Shown: positions 1-11,385 of the stretch, piece by piece
Position numbering within the stretch: the stretch's first letter is position 1
Layout of the letters: each line of letters starts with the position of its first letter
Assembly (NCBI RefSeq): GCF_933775445.1
Contig: NC_065875.1
Coordinates: 1,116,001-1,180,000 of the forward strand
Direction: 5' to 3'
DNA from: Argentina anserina
Taxonomy: Eukaryota; Streptophyta; Magnoliopsida; Rosales; Rosaceae
DNA: 64,000 bases
Notes under the pieces: model-generated
The model's input: the letters and a program-made list of their open reading frames with translations, nothing else
What the model was told of the DNA's origin: nothing
Databases searched by the model: none
Program-made: the position numbers and the translations under genes

Positions 1-2515
1 TTGGGCAATGAGTTTGAATCGGCCATCATTATGAGGTTTCAATTCTAGAATAACAGAGGGAAATCGGTTTTTCATGATTTATTTCAATTAGTTTATATCA
101 GATTAATAACTTTTCTATTTTAATAAATAAATAAACTTGTCATAGTTATCAGATGAATTATAAGAGAGCCATGAAAGATGAGTTCGTAATGAGAAACATT
201 TGTGGTTAATTGGAACTTGGAAGAAAGAGTACTAAAACAAATCTCTAAAAACATACTAAGGGGTGAGTGTCTCTTCCAAACTCCATCTGTATTAAATTTC
301 TCTTGGTGAAACATCGATCTGTACTAGTTTCAATCCAACTAAGGATTTGTCAGATTACAACGCTCCATGCCACTTGAGAAATTTCTGAAACATCACTCGG
401 TATTTATTCAAATCTTGTTATGTACGTGCTCATGTACGTTTGAATATAATCAAGTCTTGGCATATAGCACATTATCAATTACACCTACAAATTCCGTGAA
501 CAATTACAAATATCAGATCCATTTATACCTGTCAGATGAGCCAGGGGCGGCTCTATACTATAATCAAAGGAATCAACTGTTGTTCATTATTACAGGCAAG
601 TATCCAGACTCCGATGGCTGGCTATCCTCTGATAATGATCGAGCAAAGACTCCATGCCATAACAACTTGTTCCTTTATGATTGGCATGACGCTCATTATC
701 TTAACAAACACTAATAAGATTTTTTTTTTTGATTTCCAGTTCCAAGACATTTTCTATGTGCGGTCCAAAGGCAATCCCTCACTGTTCTACGATGGTACAC
801 CGTTGCATACCGAAACGGATGAGCCAATTTAGAAACCGGGCATCAGGGTATCTCCACGGCCGAAAGTAATACATCCGGCATGAGACTAATCCCTGACAGG
901 ACACCGGGTGCCTTGGCCACAGTAATGTTCTAAATGCCCTAACTCATGCCCATATTGTGGTCCATTTAGAAATAAAAGGTGTGTAATGCCTCCACCAACG
1001 ATCGACTCCTGACCAATGTCACGTTTAAGCCCTGATTAAAGAGTTGCCGCGGTCAGAAACCACTAAAGCACACCCCGTGGTTAACAGTAATAAGATTAAT
1101 ATTGGTGGAATATGATCTATATATGGTCCATTTAGGTGTGCTAATAAGTGCGTACATTCATTACTATTACGTTGTTAATTAAATTGATCTTGAAATTAAG
1201 GCTTTACACACCGCCTGATATATCACTTATATGATTTAGGCTTCAATAGAATAAGAGACAATTCTAGCATGCATGCATGCATTTTTGAAGAAAAAACTAC
1301 AGCAAATTTCTTTGAAGTATATTAGTTTCTTACTTAACGGATGAGGCACGCTGATCAGTCCTAGGAAGTAGAAAACTAATGGAAGAATTCATAATGTGGT
1401 TCTATTAAGAAATAAATGGGAAGAAAAGAGAAAGAGAAGTCTGTGTTTAACACTTGAACAATAAACGTTAAAAATGAATGTAGCCTTCAGATGGGGGATG
1501 TGCAAGATTTGGTGGAGGCTCTACACATGCTCTAAAAGTCGGGGTCAAATCGGCTCTACTAAATTGTTTTGTATGTTGAATTCAAAATGGAAACTAGCAT
1601 CAGGGATGACACTTGCAAACTAAAACAAGTGACAAATCAGATCAAAATATAAACAAGTGACAAAAAGGGAGGCATTGATAGTGCCAATCGGTTTTGTCGA
1701 TTTGCATATCAAACATGTGCCATGACTTCAATAACACGTATCAAGAACCAAAAAAAAAACCATTTGATTTCAACAATAATTTCCACGATGATGATGAGAA
1801 ATCGTTAATCACACTCAAAATGCACATTTTACTCACCAGTCCGGCTCTGGTAACAAGGGTTTGACATCGGAAATACAAATGGTGGTGTTGCTTAAGATTC
1901 AGCTACGACTCTTTTATGGTTCATCTCTTGGATTCTTGGTATTCTGGGATCAAGTCAATCTTTCTCTCCCCTTATTATGGAGATCTCCCTGGCCGGTTAG
2001 GTGATGCAGTGTGAGGCATTTTGAGTCTTGGTTTCTACCATTTGGGGTTTCTTACTTGCTGCCTTTATTGATTCCTCCTATTGCTAATAAGATCGAGTGG
2101 TTTAAGGGAGAGGTATATTGTTCCTGATGGACTAGGCTAATGAGGTTCATTTTGGTTGAACCGGACTTGCTATGTGGTTTTTAGGCGGGTGATAAGTTTT
2201 ATAGTATAATTTGGCTCATTTATAAATTATGGCATATTACACCTCAAACTCTGATTTTCTTTTTGAATGTAATGTTTGATAATGTCTCGTATCACAATTG
2301 TTCATCTACGTCATGAACTCAACGAAGAAGAAATGATTTCCCATTTTCTAGTAATGAATTACATTCTTCACGCAATAATTTATAGTCTTCCATACTTGGT
2401 GCCTAACAAGACACCATGAAAGTTACCCCAAACAAAGGAAAAAAAAAGGAGGGAAAACCATTACTTCCAAGAAACTTAACCCAAAACCCAAAACTGTCCA
2501 GGTTCATCCCTCAAA
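1..2515. other. Upstream intergenic DNA, no gene recognised
   Basis: I see no supported gene here. The longest open frames (for example 367-714 plus) have no recognisable domain and biased, low-information composition. A short tetranucleotide run of GCAT units lies near 1267-1281. The last few hundred bases form the APS promoter and become C-rich and pyrimidine-rich near the leader. Confidence 0.6.
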
Positions 2516-2521
2516 ACCCCC

Positions 2522-2530
2522 CTATATATT
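2522..2530 (+). promoter_or_regulatory. TATA box of the APS gene
   Basis: The sequence CTATATATTA lies about 195 bases upstream of the APS start codon in a C-rich context typical of plant core promoters. Transcription would be expected to start some 25-35 bases downstream, leaving a leader of roughly 170 bases. This is read from position and sequence only. Confidence 0.6.
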
Positions 2531-2723
2531 AAGACCTCACCCATGAAAACCATTCATGCTCTCCAACTCAAAATGCACCACCATTCTTCTATTTGATAAG
2601 CTTTCCCTTTCTCCCTAATCACACTCCATTATTAATAATAATAATCCCCCACAATTCTCCTTAATACCCAAAACTTTAAAAAACCTCCCCAACATTTCAA
2701 AACCTCAAAAACCAAAGCCTTCA

Positions 2724-5506
2724 ATGGCGTCCATGGCTTCCTTCATCTCCCAAACCCCCTACCCACATCACTCTCTCCTCAAAAAGACAACTACCCATTT
2801 CGCCCCGGCCCTCAAGCTCTCGCTCCGACCCGTTTCCGCCCCCAAAACCCGCCAAAGGCTCCGGATTTCCAGCGGTTTGATCGAACCCGACGGCGGGAAA
2901 CTCGTGGAGCTTTTCGTAAAGGAGCCGGAAAAGGCGGAGAAGAAAAGGGAGGCGGCGACGCTCCCGACGATCAAGTTGTCGAGAATCGATCTCGAATGGG
3001 TCCACGTGATCAGCGAAGGCTGGTCGAGTCCTCTAACCGGGTTCATGAGAGAATCCGAGTTCCTCCAAACACTTCATTTCAATTCGCTCCGACTCGACGA
3101 CGGGTCGTTTGTGAATATGTCGGTGCCGATTGTTCTGGCCATCGACGACGCTCAGAAGCGCCGGATCGGCGAGTCGTCCAGAGTCGCGCTCGTTGATTCT
3201 GACGGTAAATTGATCGCCGTTCTCAAAGAGTAAGCCTTTTTCTCTTCTTTTTTTTTACCGCTGGCGAAATTTTGTTCTTTTTTAACTGTGGAAGGTAAAT
3301 TTTATTAATTCTAATTTTAACTTAAGTCCCCATTCAAGTTATAAGTCCACGTGGGCCCCACAGTTCATATAATGTGTGTTGTGTTTCAAAGAAACACATG
3401 GAGCATGTGCTTGACTTGCACTCAGATATGGTATAATCTTGTGTTTGGTTTCTTTGTACCCAAAAATTGAAGCTTTGGATTTACGTGGACAGTAGAAAAA
3501 AGAATGATAGAAGTAATATGAACGAGTTGATTTTAACTAGTGGTAAATATTCAGCTTACTATAGTCATTAACTGTGGATCACATTATTGGTTTAGTTGGA
3601 ATATATGCTAGGAAAAGAACTACTAGGTAAAAGTGTAGTAAGAGATTTGTGTTTGCAATTTTCTTTTTTGGTATAATGTGAAGATCAGGACATGTTATGC
3701 CTATAGTTTTGATTGATATTGTTTGTTTTTTCTGCTTTGCGAGTGTCGATTTGCTTCTTTTTATTAAAAAATATTTGTGAGATCTTATACCTGGAACCGC
3801 ATCGGGAATATTCTCGTGTCCTTTTATATGAAAATGATTTATCAAAGGTTTTATGAACAGATTTCTTAGATCCTTTCTGGTCAACACTGCACATTATCTT
3901 TAAATATTGATGCTAAATTATAGTTTTGATTACACATGAATGACCTCAAGATAAGTGTTGTCGTTATATTTCATATTCAATTTCGATGGGCCTGATTTCT
4001 TGTAACCTTATGACACTGGTTTAAACTGTAAAGCATTTGGTGGTTTGTCTGTGTTGGGAATTACATGCATTGTAAAAATGTAGTATAATTGTTTCAAGAA
4101 GATATAAGAACATGTTCTACTGGTTGTGTTGGAGCTAAACTTGAACTGGCGAGTATGATTTTTTCTTGCACAAAAGAAAATACACTGGTGACTGGTTTAT
4201 GCCTTGCTTCTTTTGTATCATGAGTTGCCATGTTTTCTAATACTGTAAGTCAAACTTGGTTTATGTCAGTATTGAGATCTATAAGCACCATAAAGAAGAA
4301 CGCACTGCAAGGACTTGGGGTACTACTGCTGCTGGTTTGCCTTATGTTGATGAAGCAATAACCGAAGCTGGAAACTGGCTGATTGGAGGTGACCTAGAGG
4401 TCATGGAACCCATCAAGTACAATGATGGCCTTGATCGCTTCCGACTATCTCCTGCAGAACTCCGCGATGAATTCACTAAGCGTAATGCTGATGCAGTATT
4501 TGCATTTCAACTGCGGAACCCTGTCCACAATGGCCATGCTTTGTTAATGACTGACACACGTCGCCGGCTTCTTGATATGGGCTACAAGAACCCTATTCTG
4601 TTGCTTCATCCACTAGGAGGCTATACAAAGGCAGATGATGTGCCTCTTACTTGGCGCATGAAGCAACACGAGAAGGTATACACTTTATTCAAGAATTTTT
4701 ATTTTCCTCAACGTCTTGCTTGTAAAGCTGTTCACCATCGACAAAATTATATAGAACTCGTTGACCTCATATAAATACTGAGTATGCTTGATTATCTAAT
4801 GATTACTCAGGTTCTTGAGGATGGTGTTCTTGATCCTGAGACAACTGTGGTTTCCATATTTCCCTCTCCAATGCACTATGCTGGTCCGACTGAGGTGCAG
4901 TGGCACGCAAAGGCTAGGATCAATGCTGGTGCTAACTTTTACATTGTTGGTCGCGACCCAGCTGGAATGGGCCATCCAATTGAGAAAAGGGATCTATATG
5001 ATGCTGACCATGGGAAGAAAGTATTGAGCATGGCACCTGGCCTAGAGCGCCTCAACATCCTTCCTTTCAAGGTATGTACATGTTTTGCTTAAATCTTTCA
5101 TGCCTTTATTATTGATATCCTTCATTATAATCAACTATTTCCTTTGCAGGTCGCTGCATATGATAAAACTCAGGGGAAAATGGCATTTTTTGATCCTTCT
5201 AGGGCTCAGGACTTCATTTTCATATCAGGCACCAAGGTGCGTATTCTTTATTGTTGTTGCCAACCTTGTCATTCGATTCTCATAACCTGCAGTGTAAATT
5301 TGTGCTAGTCAATAAGTTGATTATATATGTACATGATCATTATTACTAAATAGAAGCTACATTTACAGATGCGCACCCTTGCAAGGAACAAAGAGAGCCC
5401 TCCTGATGGATTCATGTGCCCTGGTGGCTGGAAAGTCCTGGTGGACTACTACGACAGTTTGGTTCCTGCAGACAAGGGGAAAGTCCCAGAACCAGTTCCT
5501 GCTTAG
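2724..5506 (+). CDS. APS: ATP sulfurylase, plastidic (five exons)
   Basis: ATP sulfurylase (sulfate adenylyltransferase) makes adenosine 5'-phosphosulfate from ATP and sulfate, the first step of sulfate assimilation. Exons read as 2724-3229, 4270-4675, 4811-5071, 5150-5236 and 5369-5506, all with GT-AG introns and consistent phase, giving 465 residues, the usual plant length. The first ~50 residues are Ser/Thr/Pro/basic-rich, as in a plastid transit peptide. The catalytic nucleotidyltransferase motif [10 protein letters not shown] is at about residues 249-258, and GRDPAG follows in exon 3. The ATG at 2724 starts MASMAS; the second Met at 2733 is an alternative. Exon 1 carries a miR395 target site. 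No frameshift or stop was seen, so I take it as functional. The cytosolic or plastidic isoform class cannot be fixed beyond the transit-peptide look. A decayed copy lies at 13.6-15.3 kb. Confidence 0.95.
3057..3077 (+). promoter_or_regulatory. miR395 target site in APS exon 1
   Basis: The core TTCCTCCAAACACTTC within this 21-base stretch matches the established miR395 site of plant APS mRNAs. Against my recollection of miR395 there is one G:U wobble (miRNA position 14) and a mismatch only at miRNA position 1. Cleavage would fall between the bases facing miRNA positions 10 and 11. miR395 regulation of APS under sulfate starvation is established in Arabidopsis; here it is inferred from sequence. 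Confidence 0.88.
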
Positions 5507-5550
5507 ATGAGCTGATGTAACATACTGTACTCTGCTTCCTTGTGGGAGAA

Positions 5551-5614
5551 ACCTTGATAGCTAATTAGTCTCCACTGTGTGATATGATGATTCACCTTGA
5601 TAGCTAATTAGTCT
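5551..5614 (+). repeat. Direct repeat in the APS 3' UTR
   Basis: The block CCTTGATAGCTAATTAGTCT occurs twice, about 43 bases apart, just after the APS stop codon and before its poly(A) signal. It is a short local duplication with no known role. Confidence 0.75.
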
Positions 5615-5656
5615 CTTTGTGATCAAGCTTTCTTAAGGTCCTCTGCCCAGATTTCC

Positions 5657-5662
5657 AATAAA
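5657..5662 (+). terminator. Candidate APS poly(A) signal
   Basis: AATAAA occurs 151 bases after the APS stop codon, a normal 3' UTR distance for a plant gene. The downstream spacer is shared with the DNA after the APS pseudogene at 15.26-15.49 kb. Confidence 0.55.
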
Positions 5663-5934
5663 GCCCTGTTAGGCATTGGCGCAGAGAAACATTGGCCACT
5701 TGCCTCAAAATCTGTAATTAGCGCCCCTAATTGCATCTTGCATCACTGCATTTGTGCATTGGCGCATTGTACCATAGTGTGATTGCCTTCAATAGAAGTG
5801 AATTCTGCAATGCCTTTAGTTGAGTTTAGAAAGTTTCTTATATCTGTTGGTTTCATAAGCTAACTTGATTTCGGAAAACCAAAAGCTTCATGTCAGTGGA
5901 TTCAAAACTACTTTGATAATTCAAAGATCACTAC

Positions 5935-6100
5935 CTATGATGTGATTGTATTACCTTTCTTCAGATAACTGAATACCGGCTTCGCAGGAACTGGTATCCA
6001 CTTGACAACCTTGCTGATAGGACAAGATATAGCTGAAATTCCAATGCAATCACCCCATTGACTCCAACTTAACCTCTGTATCTGTGAACGTAGTCTGTGA
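5935..6100 (-). pseudogene. Ca2+-ATPase (ACA) C-terminal fragment 1
   Basis: The minus strand encodes the last ~50 residues of an ACA pump, ending in SYLKKGNTITS and a stop at 5935-5937, the same C-terminus as ACA-A. The match covers the final membrane segment and tail and then stops near 6100, where unrelated ACA-flank DNA begins. The spacer between it and APS is homologous to the spacer between the APS pseudogene and ACA-A. It is therefore the stump of an ACA gene from the duplicated APS+ACA block and cannot make a pump. Confidence 0.85.
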
Positions 6101-6124
6101 CTTATTCTAAAATTAAGTCAAAAA

Positions 6125-6488
6125 CATGCAGTAGGTTTTGTTGAACATATAGACTATACAGTACGTTGCATTCTAAACAAAATGGTGATTGTAGTATAAG
6201 AAAAAATTACAACATAATATATGATAGTTACAATAAAAAATTAATAATAACCAATTATTCAAAGAAGGAAATGAATAGATACTGGTTTTGAGCTACACAG
6301 CTATCCAACCATGCTAAAGCTTCTTGGATCAAGCCGACAACATAAGGAGAGATGGATGAATGAGCTTCTTCTTCCACAGATTCTTTCCCCAACCAAAACT
6401 TAGTCACCTTCATCTGGTTCATGGTCAGACTGCCTGTTTTGTCGGAACAAATTATTGTTGCAGATCCCATGGTCTCACACGCATTGAA
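6125..6488 (-). pseudogene. ACA remnant 2 (3' flank joined to phosphorylation-site region)
   Basis: Bases 6125-6317 resemble the 3' flank of ACA-B (32.36-32.62 kb). They then jump into ACA coding sequence equivalent to 34.25-34.40 kb. The coding part reads ACETMGSATIICSDKTGSLT followed by MNQMKVTKFWLGKESVEEE, i.e. the P-type ATPase phosphorylation loop with DKTGT altered to DKTGS. About 1.6 kb of gene is missing between the two parts, and the 5' side is cut off by a RING-finger fragment at about 6490. It is a non-functional deletion product of a further ACA copy. Confidence 0.82.
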
Positions 6489-6492
6489 ATAT

Positions 6493-6800
6493 CTTTCAAT
6501 TACAAAGCAACGGCCAACACGTATCGGCACAAAGGACACTTGTAATCGGTCTCGAGCCACCGGAGAATGCAATCGCCATGAAAGAGGTGCAAGCATGGAA
6601 AGCGAGTAACTACTAGACCATCCTCAAATTCCTTCATACAAAAACCACATGACCTGTCAACTCTCACTCTCTCTAACCCCTCAATGGCTGATTTAGTTTC
6701 AGGCCTCGACTTGGACTCCTCGGCTAATTCCCTTGCAATCCTAGCATCATCTTCGTTTGCATGTATTGGGATGATCAATTCCAATACCTCTCATCCTGAA
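6493..6800 (-). pseudogene. RING-H2 finger fragment (E3 ubiquitin-ligase type)
   Basis: The minus strand shows a complete C3H2C3 RING: CGFC, then CLHLFH, then a W-L pair and CPLC, with the usual spacing. RING-H2 domains bind E2 enzymes in ubiquitin ligases. The frame has no ATG: an in-frame stop lies just upstream near 6797. Downstream it runs into the broken ACA remnant within ten residues of CPLC. A more decayed relative is at 11.55-12.34 kb beyond the copia A insertion, so two related RING genes or one split one once stood here. Expression or function is unlikely. Confidence 0.7.
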
Positions 6801-6944
6801 AGACCATCTTGAAGCGGCCCTACGATTGAACAATTTTAAAGACTCGTGGTAGATGCGGACATCAACATAAACACCCCCGCCATCAGCATTTTCAGTAGCT
6901 ACCGTCTCAAATATTAATGTCTCAAATATTCTGGCAACAATGGG

Positions 6945-7106
6945 AGAGGAAAAGTGTTTTACACAACTTGAATTACACTCCTACATACATCGATCTATAC
7001 ATGATATCCTATATATAATCAAAAAAGCAACTAAATTCCTCCACTATCCCCCCTAAATTCCTCCGTGATTCACTCCGTGAATCACGGGCATTGATTCACG
7101 CCAACA
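6945..7106 (-). repeat. Copia A 3' LTR
   Basis: This 162-bp direct repeat matches 11386-11547 except for five bases, four of them clustered in a small palindrome at 7063-7087. The LTR carries TATATATAAT in the middle, a plausible promoter element. Confidence 0.93.
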
Positions 7107-7113
7107 CTCTCCC

Positions 7114-10100
7114 TCAAGTTGGTGCATACATATCAACCATGCCCAACTTGCTAAGTGAATCATAAAAGGCCTTTTTAGACACTCCTTTTGTGAGCATATC
7201 TGCAAGTTGCTCTTCTGTAGGAACAAAAGGAAAACTGATGATTTTTGCATCTAGTTTCTCTTTTATAAAGTGACGATCAACTTCCACGTGTTTTGTACGA
7301 TCATGTTGCACAGGATTCTGAGAAATATCAATAGCTGCTTTGTTGTCACAGTACAGCTGCATAGTACTCTTAGGCTTAATACCCAAATCTTGTAGCAAAT
7401 TTCTAAGCCATAATAATTCACACACTCCCTGAGCCATACCTCTGTATTCTGCTTCAGCACTAGATCGAGCTACCACTTTTTGTTTCTTACTCTTCCATGT
7501 AACAAGATTACCCACAACAAATGTAAAGTATCCTGATGTGGACCTTCGATCTGTAATATTTCCAGCCCAGTCTGCATCTGTAAAGCCACACACCTCAAGA
7601 ATATCGTTGTGATTTGAAAACATTACTCCTCTCTCTGGAGCTGACTTCAAGTATCTCAAAATCCTCACAACAGCATCCATGTGATCCATACTTGGATTAT
7701 GCATGAACTGACTTACTACACTTACTGCATATGCAACATCTGGTCTGGTATGTGACAAATAAATCAAGCGTCCAACTAGTCTCTGATAACGAGTTTTGTC
7801 GGTGGGCACTTGATCTGGGTACTCTGCTAACCGATGGTTCTGCTCGATAGGAGTATCAATGGGAGTGCAATCCAGCATACCGGTCTCTGTTAGTAGGTCA
7901 AAGATGTACTTCCTCTGACACAGATAAATACCATCACTTCCCCGGGCTACCTCAATACCCAAGAAGTACTTGAGTGTACCTAGGTCTTTCATCTCAAACT
8001 CTGTGGCTAGCTGTTTTTGTAATCTATCCACCTCAACAGTATCGTTCCCAGTAACTACCATATCATCAACATATATAATTAAAGCTGTTAGTTTTCCTTG
8101 TTGATGTCTGAGAAATAATGTGTGATCTGAATTACTCTGTTTGTAGCCAATTCTCCTCATGAATTGTGAGAATCTTCCAAACCAAGCACGAGGTGACTGT
8201 TTAAGACCATACAAAGATTTTCTCAATCTGCACACAAAGTTACTTGGAGAAGCGGTCGCATACCCCGGCGGAAGATCTATGTACACTTCTTCTACAAGAT
8301 CTCCATGAAGGAATGCATTTTTAACATCAAATTGTCTAAGTGGCCAGTTTAAGTTAGCAGCAAGAGAGAGTAATACCCGAATAGTGTTTATTTTTGCAAC
8401 AGGCGCAAATGTCTCATCATAGTCTACGCCATATGTCTGGGTGAACCCTTTTGCTACTAGGTGTGCTTTATACCGGCTCACTGACACATCTGGATTATGC
8501 TTCACTGTGAACACCCAACGACATCCCACAGTCTTCTTGCCATGTGGTGGAGATACAAGCTCCCAAGTATTGTTCTTCTGTAATGCTTCCATCTCTTCTT
8601 CCATTGCTTTCATCCATTTTGGGTCTCTCAATGCATCCTGCACTTTGTTAGGTACTGATACAGTAGATATTTGATTCACAAATGATTCATATGACTTAGA
8701 CAATATTTTGGTAGACATAAAATTTGCCACAGGGTACTTAGTTTTAGCCTGAAGGGTAGGTTCATATTTCTTTATTGGCTGACCCCGAGTAGACCTATCT
8801 GGCAGGACATATTGTCTCATATTAGCCTCACTAGTATTAGTCCCAATAGAATGACTAACCTCAGAGGAGTGATCTTCCGTACCAGGAGTTAATTGGTCAG
8901 GTGTAGAAACAGTAGTACGAGAGACATGAGGGGCAGTTGTGTGGTTATCTTCTGGCACTTGAATCTCTGGAGTGACTATACCGGAATCACCCGGTGGTGC
9001 TTGTATAGTGGACACATTGGTGATCTCAATTGATCCTGTCACCATATCTTCTGGCGTTCTTGTCTCCCCCTCTCCAAGATACATCTCTTCAAAATATGAA
9101 TTCTCCCCCTGAAGAGTAGTATCAGAAAAGGGAAAATAACTCATGTCTTCAAAGAAAGTAACATCCATAGTGACATAGTACTTTCCGGTAGGCGGATGAT
9201 AGCACCGGTATCCTTTCTGATGTCCACCATACCCAACAAACACACATTTGACGGCCCGGGCATCCAACTTAGATCTCTGGTGTTTTGGAAGATGGACAAA
9301 AGCAACACAACTGAAAACACGGGCATGAAGATTATGAAAAGAGGGTAAGGAGACATGAGAAGCAAGCACCTCATATGGAACTTTTCCCTGAAGAACACGA
9401 GAGGGAAGACGATTAATGAGGTGGGCGGAAGTGATGACAGCATCACCCCAAAGGTATTTAGGCATATGGGCACTAAAAAGAATACACCGAGCCATTTCAA
9501 GTAAGTGACGATTTTTCCTTTCAGATTCGCCATTCTGCTCGGGTGTATAAGGACACGTTGTTTGATGAACAATGCCGTGCCTATTAAGAAACTCCAGAAA
9601 GACATGATTCACATATTCCCCCCCCCCATTATCAGAACGAAGAATTCTAATGGTGACATTATATTGGGTTTGGACAGTGGTATAGAAGGCTTGAAAAGCG
9701 GGAAAAACCTCATCTTTAGTTTTGAGGAGAACAATCCATGAAAGACGGGTGCAATCATCAATAAATGACACATAATACCGCATCCCTGACACAGTAGCCT
9801 CTTTAGAAGGTCCCCAAACATCAGAATGAATTAATTCGAAAGGAAGAGTATGTTTATTAGAAGTACTTGGGGAATAAGTAGATCGATGACTCTTGCCCAA
9901 AACACATGTTTCACAATGTAAAAGTGACTCATCCACACTAATGAATAAAGATGGCATAGATTTTTTCATAATAGTAAAAGATGGATGCCCTAAGCGACAA
10001 TGCCATAACCAAATTTCACTTAACTTGTCAGAAGTGGAGACTAAAGCGGTCTGAGACTGTGCTCCTGGTTTCTCCCCCGCATATGTCTGATCCAGATGAA

Positions 10101-10518
10101 ACAACCGACCCCTCATATTCCCCCGACCAATTAACTCTCCGGTGAGAAGACCCTGAAATATCACATACATAGGAAAAAATGTCACAGAACACTTAGCGCC
10201 AGCGTTCAATTGGGGAACAGATATCAAATGATGAGATAAAGCAGGTACATAGAGCACATTGTGAAGCTCTATTGTGGGAGTAATACGAACAGACCCTTGT
10301 CCTAATACGGGGAATTCCTCACTATTAGCATTAGTAACTTAAGATACTGGTGGAGGAGACAATATGGTAAAATAAGATTTGTCGTAAGTCATATGATCAG
10401 ACGCACTCGAATCAATAATCCATGTATCAAAACCAACAAAGTTAGAGATATTAAAAGCCATACCAATTTTGACAGATACTTCCAATTTCGAAACTGTAGT
10501 TGCGTCTTCAGAACCCAT
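7114..10518 (-). CDS. Copia A polyprotein: protease, integrase, RT, RNase H; one in-frame stop
   Basis: Reading the minus strand from ATG at 10516-10518, the frame encodes about 17 residues of a gag start (MGSEDATTVS...LEVSVK). It is fused directly to IGMAFNIS, the segment just before the protease in the related copia B. The protease site reads DTWIIDSSASDHM, with Ser where copia proteases have Gly. A TAA stop at 10339-10341 breaks the frame; beyond it, 1,047 residues are open. They include the integrase zinc finger (HCRLGHPS...CETCVLGKSH), the integrase core D-D-E with YTPEQNG, the RT motif YVDDMVVTGND and RNase H (TDADWAGN, SSAEAEYRGM). Gag and its zinc knuckle are absent. It could move only if Gag and protease came in trans. 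Confidence 0.93.
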
Positions 10519-11373
10519 CGAAAAGGAATTTGAAAGGATCAGGAATTAGACATCGGAATTACCAAAAAACTGATAAAAAACCAGCCTTGGGTGCATGGAC
10601 ACCGTCGGTGAACGTACACCGACAATCAAGAATACCAATCTGGCCGGGTCGGGTCCGGGTCGGGTCCTGGTCGGATCCGGGTCGGGTCCGGGTCGGGTCC
10701 GGGTCGGGCCGGGCAGGTATGGGTCGGGCAGATATGGGCCGGGCAGATATGGGCCGGGCAGAGATAGTGAGCCGGGTCAGGCGGGTCGATTCTGGGCCGG
10801 ATCGGTCGTGTCGGATCTGAATCCGGAAAAACGGCAGTGCGGATTAGCGGCTTGATGCGGCGGCGCTGATAGGAGTAGGGCTCGACGCGGCGGCTCTGGT
10901 GCTCGGTGGAGAAGCGGCGGTGGAACGTTGGCAGCGGAGGATGGAGATAGCGCCGGTGGAACGTTGGCAGCGGCGGAAACGAGAGGCGAGCTCGGGTGGA
11001 GCGAAATGTTACCGGTGCGAGGAGCTTGAGGCGGCGATATAATCGAAGCAGTCGATCTGGCTCGAGTTCTGCTTGAGCCCGACAAGGTTGCGGCCGGACT
11101 TGTCACCTACGCCGGTACAAGTGGTCGGCGCCGAGGGTGTTGTTACGGATGATGGTGCGGATGAGACCCGCGAGGAGGAGCACGGCGGGGAAGAGGAAAA
11201 ACCGCGAGGAGAAACCGCGACCTTCGATTTTAGTTCCAAGGAAAGAAACCGACTTGCTGACGTTGCAGAACTGAGCTCCAAGGAGGGTGACTGCAAGCTT
11301 AGTTTCCTCTAGTTCACCCACCGGAAAACAAACTGCAACAACAAAAAAAGAACCCAGGAAATAACAGAGCAGT
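10519..11373 (-). other. Copia A untranslated leader, GC-rich
   Basis: Between primer site and start codon the element has about 855 bases, very GC-rich. It includes a run of GGGTCC/GGGTCG units (about 10636-10705) and GGGCAGATATGG-type units just after. Copia B has a matching run of GACCCGACCCGG units at 44.11-44.23 kb, so this motif is an old leader feature. The segment near 11009-11321 has open frames unlike the copia B leader, possibly captured host DNA, but I do not recognise them. Confidence 0.7.
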
Positions 11374-11385
11374 GCTCTGATACCA
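11374..11385 (-). other. Copia A primer-binding site
   Basis: The minus strand reads TGGTATCAGAGC immediately after the 5' LTR, complementary to the 3' end of initiator methionine tRNA, the usual primer of plant copia elements. Confidence 0.93.

Noticed and set aside
367..714. 115-residue open frame in the left flank
   Set aside because: No domain, no relatives in the window, odd composition, no promoter or splice evidence; treated as chance.
6500..6784. Intact RING-H2 gene
   Set aside because: No ATG (the frame opens with TTG after a stop) and it is truncated by ACA sequence.
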